The notes beneath the pieces were generated by a model. The model was not told the DNA's origin. It saw only the letters and a program-made list of their open reading frames with translations, and searched no databases. A stretch of DNA of 12,548 nt, taken from an uncultured Lachnospiraceae bacterium (GTDB taxonomy: Bacteria > Bacillota > Clostridia > Lachnospirales > Lachnospiraceae). The position numbers were made by a program, and so were the translations under genes. Below are positions 1-5,664 of this stretch, one piece after another (positions within the stretch are counted from its first letter, which is position 1; each line of letters opens with the position of its first letter). Where the stretch lies: NCBI GenBank assembly GCA_946623295.1, contig CAMOQY010000021.1, positions 1 through 12,548 of the forward strand. Reading direction: 5' to 3'.

Positions 1-152
1 CTGGCGCCTTTTCGTCCCTTTACGGTACCGGCGAGATTGATCGCGCCGCCGTACAGCAGAAACTTTTCCGTAAGTGTTGTCTTTCCCGCATCGGGATGCG
101 ATATGATCGCAAAGGTCCTTCTCTTTAATATTTCTTCTTTAAGTGAAGCCAT
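1..152 (-). CDS. prfC: Peptide chain release factor 3, N-terminal fragment (cut by window edge)
   Basis: Only the first 50 residues are in the window; the gene continues past position 1. The start ATG (150-152) has a GGAG at 159-162, six bases away. The peptide begins MASLKEEILKRRTFAIISHP and continues with DAGKTT. The stretch RRTFAIISHPDAGKTTLTEK is the P-loop (G1) region typical of RF3, and the following GGAINLAGTVKGRK also matches RF3 rather than EF-G, which lacks this form. RF3 is a cytosolic translational GTPase that recycles RF1/RF2 from the ribosome after peptide release. It is divergent from coaX across a 159-base gap. Domains beyond G1 cannot be checked here. Confidence 0.93.
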   Translation of the reverse strand, partial: MASLKEEILKRRTFAIISHPDAGKTTLTEKFLLYGGAINLAGTVKGRKGA

Positions 153-190
153 CAGATTCTCCAGATCAATATATATTATCTAACTGGTTA

Positions 191-219
191 ATAATAACTA
201 TATTTTGTTGTTTGTGCAA
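191..219 (-). promoter_or_regulatory. Possible prfC promoter
   Basis: On the minus strand TTGCAC (214-219) lies 17 bases from TATTAT (191-196), about 40 bases upstream of the prfC start. The -35 matches consensus at only three of six positions and the region is AT-rich, so other -10 choices such as GATAAT nearer the gene are possible. The call is tentative. Confidence 0.35.
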
Positions 220-239
220 GCAAAAATGTATGTTATAAT
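212..239 (+). promoter_or_regulatory. coaX promoter with extended -10
   Basis: A perfect TATAAT (234-239) is preceded by TG at 231-232, giving an extended -10 (TGtTATAAT). A weak -35, TTGTGC (212-217), lies 16 bases upstream; an extended -10 commonly compensates for a poor -35. The predicted start of transcription is near 246, leaving a leader of roughly 65 bases before coaX. Confidence 0.7.
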
Positions 240-311
240 GCAGAAAAGTAACGGTCCGCGGCTAAAACAAATACGCCGGGGGCTATATCCGGAAAAACGG
301 AGGTACAAACC

Positions 312-1082
312 ATGATCTTTACGATCGATATCGGCAATACAAATATAGTCGCAGGCGTCGTTTGCCGCGACGGCGTCCGCTTTGTGGAGCGGATGTCCAC
401 CGACCGCATCAAAACACCTCTTGAGTACACTGTCCTCTTTCGGGCTGTACTGGAGCTCAACGGTATCCGGCCCTCGGAGATCAAGGGTTCCATCATCTCC
501 TCCGTGGTCCCGGAGGTAACAAAAAATGTCAGCAGATCGCTCGCAAAGCTCTTTGGCTGCGAGCCGATGATAGTGGGTCCGGGCGTCAGGACCGGGCTGA
601 ATATCAAAGTCGATGACCCGGCCCAGCTCGGCGCAGATATGGTCGTTGCTGCTGTTGCGTCTATAGCCGAGTATCCCCTTCCTCAGATCATCTTTGATCT
701 GGGCACGGCTACCACTATTTCCGTGATCGACAAAAAGGGCGCCTTCCTCGGCGGCGTGATCGCCGCCGGCGTACGTACCGCCATGCGCTCGCTTGCAAGC
801 AGCGCTTCCCAGCTTCCCGAGATCAGTATAGAAGCCCCCAAACACGCCATCGGTACGAATACGATCGACTGTATGCGAAGCGGTGCTGTCTATTGTACTG
901 CGTCGATGATGGATGGCATGATAGACAGGATCGAATCCGAGACGGGTGAAAAATACACCTGTATCGCGACGGGCGGACTCAGCTCCGGAATCGCGATGCA
1001 CTGCTTCCACCGCATAATCTGTGACGACCAGCTCCTGCTCAAGGGCCTGTATATAGTCTACAATAAAAACGATACTGATTAA
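312..1082 (+). CDS. coaX: Type III pantothenate kinase
   Basis: This cytosolic enzyme phosphorylates pantothenate with ATP, the first step of coenzyme A synthesis. At 256 residues it has the usual CoaX length. It belongs to the ASKHA fold: DIGNTN at residues 6-11 is the N-terminal phosphate-binding motif, QLGAD at 105-109 carries the probable catalytic base Asp109, and FDLGTATT at 128-135 is the second phosphate loop. GGVIAAGVRTAMRSL (147-161) and TGG near 220-222 also fit the family. The start is supported by GGAGG at 299-303, eight bases upstream. One oddity is that the residue after GAD is Met110, where the usual family motif is GxDR. It is the only plus-strand gene in the window and no clear terminator follows it on that strand. 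Confidence 0.95.
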   Translation: MIFTIDIGNTNIVAGVVCRDGVRFVERMSTDRIKTPLEYTVLFRAVLELNGIRPSEIKGSIISSVVPEVTKNVSRSLAKLFGCEPMIVGPGVRTGLNIKVDDPAQLGADMVVAAVASIAEYPLPQIIFDLGTATTISVIDKKGAFLGGVIAAGVRTAMRSLASSASQLPEISIEAPKHAIGTNTIDCMRSGAVYCTASMMDGMIDRIESETGEKYTCIATGGLSSGIAMHCFHRIICDDQLLLKGLYIVYNKNDTD

Positions 1083-1158
1083 AAATCGCGGGAACGTCAT
1101 GATCTGACCATTCTTTCCGCGTGTATCCCGCAGCACAATACACAATAAAGACTTTTAT

Positions 1159-1190
1159 AAAAAAAGAGACGGCGCATAACGCGCCGTCTC
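1159..1190 (-). terminator. Intrinsic terminator of the TRAP operon
   Basis: A perfect 10-bp stem (1166-1175 with 1181-1190, GAGACGGCGC arms) closes a 5-base loop. Read on the minus strand it is followed by seven U residues (A run at 1159-1165). It lies 27 bases past the dctP stop. On the plus strand there is no U-tract after the hairpin, so it should not efficiently stop coaX transcripts. Confidence 0.92.
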
Positions 1191-1216
1191 CGTTAGTATT
1201 CGGGATAATATCCTGA

Positions 1217-2320
1217 TTACTTAAGAGCGTCCTGAAGCTTGGTAGCAAGGCCGTTGGTATCTGCATCGATCTTGGCATACAGATCCTTAACGCCCTGGTT
1301 CTCAAGGATTCCGGCATAGAAGTCATCGTTGTACTCGATGATCTCGATTCCGCCCTCAACAAGACCAGCCTTGGAATCGGCATCGATCTTGACAAGGTTG
1401 GGAGCGATCTCAGCGGTAGCAGCCTTGACAGCTTCCTGGATAGCTTCCTGATAAGCAGGATCAAGGGCATCATAGAAGTCCTTGTTGATGGTCATCTGGT
1501 TGCAGTACAGGATGTGGTTGGTAAGGGCCAGATACTTCTGAACTTCCTGGAACTTGGAGTTCAGGCAGGTATCGGCAGCATTCTCCTCAGCATCATAGGT
1601 GCCAAGGCGAAGAGCGTCGTAAAGCTCAGCGAAAGCAAGGGGCTGAGGATCAGCGCCAAGAGCTTTCCAGAATGCAAGGTGGTTGGGGTTATCCATGGTA
1701 CGGATCTTCAGGCTGGCGAAGTCTTCCAAAGTACGCAGTTCCTTGTTGGAAGTGGTAAGACGGAAGGTAGCGCCCTGCAGGTAGCCAAGAAGGACAAAGC
1801 CGTTGGCCTCATAGGCAGCTCTCATACCCTCGGTGAAGGGGTTGTCGCCGTTGATAGCGCTGTCGATCTTCTCAGCGGAAGAAGAAGCGAATACCATGGG
1901 CAGATCAAAGACAGCCAGCTCGGGAACGAAAGAAGCCGCGGGAGCAGTCTGGGAAACCTGGATCTGGATGTCGCCGGACTGAGTCTGACGAAGGATGTCG
2001 GGATCCGATCCAAGCTCGGAATTGCCGTGATAATCAACGGTCATCTTGCCGCCGGTGATGGCTTCAAGCTGCTTGGCAAAAGCAAGGAACCAAAGGTTTC
2101 CGGCAGCGCCGGGAGCGCAGTTGTCAGCTGCTACAAGCTCAACGGGATCCAGAGCGTCATACTTTCCGGTCTCAGCGGGCTCGGTAGCCTGGGTGTCAGC
2201 CTGAGTGTCAGCCTGAGTGTCAGGAGCGGGAGTGCTGGTGCCCTCATCTGACGTTCCGCATGCTACCATGGACATGACCATGAGCAGCGACAGAACAAGT
2301 GCTAAAACTTTTTTCATCAT
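1217..2320 (-). CDS. dctP: TRAP transporter solute-binding lipoprotein (DctP family)
   Basis: This is the extracytoplasmic solute receptor of a tripartite TRAP transporter; it captures a substrate, usually an organic acid, and delivers it to DctQM. The start is ATG 2318-2320 (MMKKVLALVLSLL), because GGAGG at 2326-2330 sits five bases away; an ATG four codons upstream overlaps that ribosome binding site. The 367-residue product has a lipoprotein signal peptide ending in MVAC, with lipidated Cys21 as expected in a Gram-positive cell. A Thr/Pro/Asp-rich linker (about residues 22-52) with DTQA repeats follows, then the PF03480-type domain. Family hallmarks are KIR (conserved carboxylate-binding Arg207), ELYDAL, EEN (Asn247) and FQEVQKYLALTNH. 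It is the last gene of the operon, although TRAP operons often begin with dctP. The substrate cannot be read from sequence; a carboxylate is likely. Confidence 0.93.
   Translation of the reverse strand: MMKKVLALVLSLLMVMSMVACGTSDEGTSTPAPDTQADTQADTQATEPAETGKYDALDPVELVAADNCAPGAAGNLWFLAFAKQLEAITGGKMTVDYHGNSELGSDPDILRQTQSGDIQIQVSQTAPAASFVPELAVFDLPMVFASSSAEKIDSAINGDNPFTEGMRAAYEANGFVLLGYLQGATFRLTTSNKELRTLEDFASLKIRTMDNPNHLAFWKALGADPQPLAFAELYDALRLGTYDAEENAADTCLNSKFQEVQKYLALTNHILYCNQMTINKDFYDALDPAYQEAIQEAVKAATAEIAPNLVKIDADSKAGLVEGGIEIIEYNDDFYAGILENQGVKDLYAKIDADTNGLATKLQDALK
2191..2223 (-). repeat. Tandem 12-bp repeat in the dctP linker
   Basis: About three head-to-tail copies of a 12-base unit (plus strand gagtgtcagcct; the first copy has one change and the last is partial) encode the DTQA repeats of the DctP linker. 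In-frame units like this can expand or contract by slippage without breaking the gene, changing only the tether between the lipid anchor and the binding domain. Confidence 0.8.
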
Positions 2321-2325
2321 TTTTT

Positions 2326-2330
2326 CCTCC
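2326..2330 (-). promoter_or_regulatory. Ribosome binding site that fixes the dctP start
   Basis: GGAGG lies five bases before ATG 2320 and eight before the adjacent ATG 2317. The longer reading from ATG 2332 would place the start codon immediately upstream of this site, leaving it with no Shine-Dalgarno sequence. Confidence 0.85.
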
Positions 2331-2349
2331 ATGAAAAAACTTTATTTAT

Positions 2350-2371
2350 GTAAACGCACTATTGCGTTAAC
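2350..2371 (-). promoter_or_regulatory. Hairpin between dctM and dctP
   Basis: Nine-base inverted arms (2350-2358 and 2363-2371, core AACGCA/TGCGTT) with one mismatch enclose a 4-base loop in the 60-base gap between the dctM stop and the dctP start. No immediate U-tract follows on the minus strand, so it is not a classical terminator. A role in mRNA processing or stability that raises the binding protein relative to the membrane subunits is an inference. Confidence 0.55.
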
Positions 2372-2380
2372 ATCAGGGGA

Positions 2381-3667
2381 TCAAAGGAATACGGTCGAGA
2401 ACCACGGTACGTACGTGATCAGCAGCAGTGCGGCCGCAAACATGATCATGAAAGGTGCTGCTTTCTTGGCCAGGGCCATTGGTTGTTCTTCCGCAAGATT
2501 TGCCGCCACGAACAGGTCGAGTCCGAAGGGAGGAGTCGCAAGTCCGATGGAAAGGCAGCATACAAGGATGACGCCGAAGTGGATGGGGTCTACTCCAAGC
2601 TCCTTAACGGCCGGAAGAAGCACCGGTGCAAGGATGATGATACAGGGGCCTGTATCCATTACCATGCCGAGCAGCAGGAACAGGATAACACAGATCGTAA
2701 GGACTGAGAAGGTGGAATGGAAATTATTCGTAATGAAATCCGTGACCAGCTTCGTGACCTTGGTAAGGGAAAGAACTCTGCCGAAGGCTGTGGCAAAGGC
2801 AAGCACGAATGCAAGCCCACCGTAGGTCTTTATAGCGGCGCAGAGCATGCTCCACAGCTGTTTAAACTTGACTGATTTGTAGATAAACAGCGAAACGATC
2901 AGCGCATAGAATACGGAGACAACAGCTGCCTCAGTAGGCGTAAAGAGACCGGTGTAGATACCGCCGAGAACGACTACCGGGCAGAGAAGCGCAGGAAGGC
3001 TCTCCCAGAAAAGCTTGCCTATACCCTTGGCTTTGAGTTCGGCCATACGGGCGTTGATCTTCTCGCGGTCCTCGCCGTGCCTTACGCAGTACCAGACCGC
3101 ATAAACCATAAGAGCGACGCCTATGATAATGCCGGGGAGGATTCCTCCGAGGAACAGGGCTCCTGTAGACTCACTCGTCGCCAGCGCATAGAGTACGAAC
3201 GGGATCGACGGAGGTATGATAACTCCGAGACCTCCGGCAACGGCTATGATACCGGCGCTGAACTTCCTGTCATATCCAAGAGATACGAGGAAGGGTATCG
3301 TCATGGAGCCGACCGCGGCCGTAGTAGCTGGACCCGAACCGGAAATAGCTCCATAGAAAAGGCAGGTAATTACTACCGCGCAGGGAATTCCGCCGGGAAG
3401 TCTGCCTACAAAGAACGAGAAGAAATTGAACAGTCTTCTGGAGATACCGCCCTCTGCCATTATGACACCGCCCAGAATAAAGAGCGGAACAGCCAGAATG
3501 GGAGTCGAGTTTGCTCCGCTGAAGGCGTTGTCGATGACCTGGATCACGGAGCCGCCCTTGCCCACCAAAAGGATCGGAGCAAGAGAGCCGAGGGTCATGG
3601 ACGTAGCGATAGGTATGGAAAGCGCGATGCCAACAAGGAATACGATAAATACTAATAAAGCTGCCAT
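2381..3667 (-). CDS. dctM: TRAP transporter large permease subunit (DctM family)
   Basis: This is the large integral membrane subunit that forms the transport path and couples uptake to an ion gradient, normally Na+. At 428 residues it has the usual length for a DctM that is not fused to DctQ. It is hydrophobic throughout, with about a dozen predicted membrane segments. Family motifs are present in order: AVPLFILGGVIM (59-70), GAISGSGPATTAAVG (106-120), GLGVIIPPSIP (146-156), GMVMDTGPCIIILAPVLLP and ATPPFGLDLFVAA near the C-terminus. GGAGG at 3677-3681 lies nine bases before the ATG. The start overlaps the dctQ stop by one base (TGATG), which implies translational coupling of the two membrane subunits. 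Confidence 0.96.
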   Translation of the reverse strand: MAALLVFIVFLVGIALSIPIATSMTLGSLAPILLVGKGGSVIQVIDNAFSGANSTPILAVPLFILGGVIMAEGGISRRLFNFFSFFVGRLPGGIPCAVVITCLFYGAISGSGPATTAAVGSMTIPFLVSLGYDRKFSAGIIAVAGGLGVIIPPSIPFVLYALATSESTGALFLGGILPGIIIGVALMVYAVWYCVRHGEDREKINARMAELKAKGIGKLFWESLPALLCPVVVLGGIYTGLFTPTEAAVVSVFYALIVSLFIYKSVKFKQLWSMLCAAIKTYGGLAFVLAFATAFGRVLSLTKVTKLVTDFITNNFHSTFSVLTICVILFLLLGMVMDTGPCIIILAPVLLPAVKELGVDPIHFGVILVCCLSIGLATPPFGLDLFVAANLAEEQPMALAKKAAPFMIMFAAALLLITYVPWFSTVFL

Positions 3668-4251
3668 CAGTTGGTTCCTCCTTCCGCTGCCTCGCCGTTA
3701 GACTCGGCGCGTAATCCCGCTTCGATCTCTTCCTGAGCATCAGCAAGTGTCTGCTCGGTAGTGGAAAGCTGCTTTTCATTTATATGCATTGCGTGGATAA
3801 CGGCAACCTGGATGGCTCTGAAGCAGCCAAGCCCGAAACCGACGAGCATGATCGCGTAAATGATCCAGATCGGCCACTCCATAGCCGGCGAAGTCTCGCC
3901 GCTTGCAATACGGTTGCTGATAACTTCAATAGAATTGTAAAACAGAAATCCGTAAACAGCCGCGTTGACGAGATCAACAAGGATATTCCATATATTCCTT
4001 ACGATCGAGGGGAACTTGTCCATGATGATATTCACCCTGAGCATGTTCATGTTGCGGATCGTATAAGGAATGGAAAGGAACACGGTCCAGATCCAGCAGA
4101 ACCTGTTCAGCTCATCAGTCCACGAAAAAGTGGGGATGAACGGAAGTTTGCGGCAAAGCACCTGAAGCATCTCGACCACACAGATGATGATCAGAAGTAT
4201 AGCCATCAGGGATTCTTCAAAATGCTTGTCGAGCCATTTGATAAACTTCAT
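3667..4251 (-). CDS. dctQ: TRAP transporter small permease subunit (DctQ family)
   Basis: This is the small membrane subunit that pairs with DctM and is needed for transport. The chosen start is ATG 4249-4251 (MKFIKWLDKHFEES), because AAGGAG at 4258-4263 is six bases upstream. A GTG at 4275 that overlaps the previous stop would add eight residues but has no ribosome binding site. The 194-residue product has four predicted membrane helices (roughly 13-34, 46-66, 85-108 and 125-150). The DctQ signature WTDELNRFCWIWTVFLS lies around residues 44-60. The tail after about residue 155 is soluble and acidic (QTLADAQEEIEAGLRAE), longer than in many DctQ proteins. The gap to the oxidoreductase upstream is 20 bases. 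Confidence 0.93.
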   Translation of the reverse strand: MKFIKWLDKHFEESLMAILLIIICVVEMLQVLCRKLPFIPTFSWTDELNRFCWIWTVFLSIPYTIRNMNMLRVNIIMDKFPSIVRNIWNILVDLVNAAVYGFLFYNSIEVISNRIASGETSPAMEWPIWIIYAIMLVGFGLGCFRAIQVAVIHAMHINEKQLSTTEQTLADAQEEIEAGLRAESNGEAAEGGTN

Positions 4252-4271
4252 ATACCTCTCCTTCCCGGCGG

Positions 4272-5144
4272 TCACTTGCCGTCGATTATATCAAGCAGCT
4301 CCTGTCTCATGGCGTCCTCGGGACGGGCAGCTCCGCCTGTCCACAGCTCTACCTGGCGAACGCCCTGATACAGAGACATCTCAAGGCCGTTGATGATGGT
4401 CTTGCAGCCGACTTCCTTGGCCTCGCGGAGGAATCTGGTCTCTCCGGGATTATAGGTAGCGTCAAAGCATACGTGCTTGGGGAGCAGATAGCTCTTGTCT
4501 ACGGGAGTCTTATCCTCCTTGCCTTTCATTCCGAGACCGGAAAGATTGAGGACTATATCGGACTCCGCGACGCCGGCCTTTATCGTCTCCTCATCGCCTA
4601 CTGCGACGGGTACGCATACGCCGGGGAAGAATTTGTTGATGTTGTCGCACAGATCCTCGCGGACCTCCTTGAAAACATCAGCGATATAAAGTCTCTTTGC
4701 ACCGGCGTTTGCAAGCTCAAAGCAAACGCTGCGTCCGGCACCGCCGGCTCCGAAGGCAAACATGGTCATGCCGGTAAGCTCGCCCACATGCTCCTTGATG
4801 CTGCGAAGGGCGCCGTAACCGTCGGTATTGTATCCGATAAGCTTGCCGTCTTCAGTCTTGACGACGGTATTTGACGAACCCATCTTTTCGCAGAGAGGAT
4901 CATAGCCGTCAAGGTATTTCATAACCTCAACTTTATTGGGCTTTGTAACGGCACATCCCGCAAAGGGCATATAGCGCACTCCGTTGATGACATCGGCAAG
5001 ATGATCGTTGCCGACCTCAGAATAGAAATACAACATGTTCAGACCTGCGGCCTTATAGCCTGCATTCTGCATGCGCGCTGCAAACGACTGTCCGAGCGGA
5101 GTGCCGATCAGCGTGATAAACTTTGTATTAATGTTGACTTCCAT
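4272..5144 (-). CDS. Shikimate dehydrogenase-like NAD(P)-dependent oxidoreductase (AroE/YdiB superfamily)
   Basis: This is the first gene of the TRAP operon. The start is ATG 5142-5144, preceded by AAAGGAG (5150-5156); an ATG at 5159 overlaps that site and would add MKGAK. Residue numbers below start at ATG 5144 (290 residues, near the AroE norm). The substrate domain has GTPLGQSFAARMQN (14-27), VTKPNK with catalytic Lys71, SSNTV (Asn92) and NTDGYG with catalytic Asp108. The Rossmann domain has GAGGAG (132-137). GLEMSLYQGVRQVELWTG near the C-terminus supplies the conserved Gln260. Unlike typical AroE, the second Ser of SxS is Ala22 and the Asn before VT is Ala65, two substrate carboxylate-binding positions. 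The end of the second Rossmann strand reads IADV, not the NADP-type NRT, suggesting NAD and a catabolic role. Co-transcription with a TRAP importer suggests oxidation of the imported compound. It could still be a quinate/shikimate dehydrogenase. Confidence 0.85.
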   Translation of the reverse strand: MEVNINTKFITLIGTPLGQSFAARMQNAGYKAAGLNMLYFYSEVGNDHLADVINGVRYMPFAGCAVTKPNKVEVMKYLDGYDPLCEKMGSSNTVVKTEDGKLIGYNTDGYGALRSIKEHVGELTGMTMFAFGAGGAGRSVCFELANAGAKRLYIADVFKEVREDLCDNINKFFPGVCVPVAVGDEETIKAGVAESDIVLNLSGLGMKGKEDKTPVDKSYLLPKHVCFDATYNPGETRFLREAKEVGCKTIINGLEMSLYQGVRQVELWTGGAARPEDAMRQELLDIIDGK

Positions 5145-5149
5145 CTTTG

Positions 5150-5156
5150 CTCCTTT
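5150..5156 (-). promoter_or_regulatory. Ribosome binding site that fixes the oxidoreductase start
   Basis: AAAGGAG is five bases upstream of ATG 5144. The alternative ATG at 5159 runs into this site, so the annotation should begin at 5144. Confidence 0.85.
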
Positions 5157-5170
5157 CATGTAGGCTTATC

Positions 5171-5184
5171 CACGCAGGGGCGTG
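5171..5184 (-). promoter_or_regulatory. Small GC hairpin in the TRAP operon leader
   Basis: Five-base inverted arms CACGC and GCGTG enclose a 4-base loop, directly abutting the large AT palindrome at 5185-5213 and 27 bases upstream of the start codon. It lies in the predicted 5' untranslated region. Function is unknown; it could be a leader structure or chance. Confidence 0.35.
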
Positions 5185-5213
5185 AATATTTATAAAAGTA
5201 TTTTATAAATATT
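5185..5213. promoter_or_regulatory. Perfect palindrome, probable operator of the TRAP operon
   Basis: Arms AATATTTATAAAA (5185-5197) and TTTTATAAATATT (5201-5213) are perfectly complementary around a 3-base centre. The element covers the predicted -10 at 5200-5205. A symmetric site at this place is what a dimeric repressor would bind. It is entirely A/T apart from the centre, and no regulator gene is present in the window. Confidence 0.65.
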
Positions 5214-5228
5214 TATGCTATATTACAA
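5200..5228 (-). promoter_or_regulatory. Promoter of the oxidoreductase-TRAP operon
   Basis: On the minus strand TTGTAA (5223-5228, four of six matches) is separated by exactly 17 bases from TAAAAT (5200-5205, five of six). This predicts a start near 5193 and a leader of about 50 bases. The -10 lies within the 29-base palindrome. Confidence 0.6.
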
Positions 5229-5285
5229 ATGCTAAAAAATAATGCACTTTATTCATGAATTTCATAAACATCCGGCTTCAGGAAT

Positions 5286-5315
5286 AAAAAAGAGCGCGCC
5301 CCGTGGCGTGCTCTT
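5286..5315 (-). terminator. Intrinsic terminator of the glmM operon
   Basis: An 11-bp stem (AGAGCGCGCC at 5291-5300 with GGCGTGCTCT at 5305-5314, extended by one A-T pair, one G-U pair) closes a 4-base loop. On the minus strand it is followed by a run of U from 5286-5290. It lies just past the PepSY gene stop at 5328 and separates this operon from the TRAP operon. Confidence 0.88.
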
Positions 5316-5327
5316 GTCTGAATAACG

Positions 5328-5654
5328 TCATTTTTGAAGGATAGTGACCTCTCCCGTTTCCGCGTCGACCCTATATGAATATTCCGTTCCGTCATGAATA
5401 AAAGTGATTTCAAACCAGGCCGTACCGTTTTCAGTCTCAAAGTCGCTCTCCAGGCCGCTGACCTGCGAAGCGTCAAAACCGGCAGTTTCAAGGGCCGCGG
5501 AGACCGCCTCCTCGCGGCCGAGATAATTCTCGTGGTAATTATTGTACATGATATACACGATCAGTATCTCAAAAAGGACCAGGATGATCAGGAAGCCGCA
5601 TATCGTCCTCCTGTTCCTTACAATAAACTGAAGCGTCGGATCGTTTTTGTTCAT
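5328..5654 (-). CDS. Small membrane-anchored PepSY-type protein
   Basis: This is a 108-residue protein with a short basic cytoplasmic N-terminus, one strong membrane helix at about residues 18-37 (ICGFLIILVLFEILIVYIMY), and an extracytoplasmic domain. The domain starts with a helix (GREEAVSAALETAGF, 46-60) and ends in strands with WFEITFIHDGTEYSYRVDAE and TGEVTILQK. The pattern of a helix then xFEI-xx-Y-x-Y-x-V-D-xx-TGEV matches the PepSY domain, associated with protease inhibition or modulation at the cell surface. AAGGA lies five bases before ATG. The gene starts ten bases after the upstream stop, so it is the last gene of the glmM operon. Why it travels with amino-sugar genes is not evident. 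Confidence 0.8.
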   Translation of the reverse strand: MNKNDPTLQFIVRNRRTICGFLIILVLFEILIVYIMYNNYHENYLGREEAVSAALETAGFDASQVSGLESDFETENGTAWFEITFIHDGTEYSYRVDAETGEVTILQK

Positions 5655-5664
5655 TTTATTCCTT

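Noticed and set aside
198..1145. 315-codon open frame on the minus strand across coaX
   Set aside because: It is antisense to a clear coaX with intact motifs, has no recognisable domain and no ribosome binding site; it arises from the codon bias of the real gene.
1083..1158. Possible plus-strand terminator after coaX (GCGGGA and TCCCGC segments)
   Set aside because: The arms are short, far apart and not followed by a U-tract.
1514..2251. 245-codon plus-strand frame opposite dctP
   Set aside because: It is low-complexity Ser/Gly/Leu sequence mirroring the DctP codons, and its end is made of the reverse of the 12-base linker repeat. Not a gene.
5185..5213. The AT palindrome as an intrinsic terminator
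   Set aside because: The stem is made only of A-T pairs and lies between promoter and start codon of the TRAP operon; a GC-rich terminator for the upstream operon is already present at 5286-5315.
5145..5327. Riboswitch or small RNA in the longest intergenic gap
   Set aside because: Apart from the palindrome, a small hairpin and the upstream terminator, I see no conserved aptamer-like pattern, and the predicted leader of about 50 bases is too short for one.
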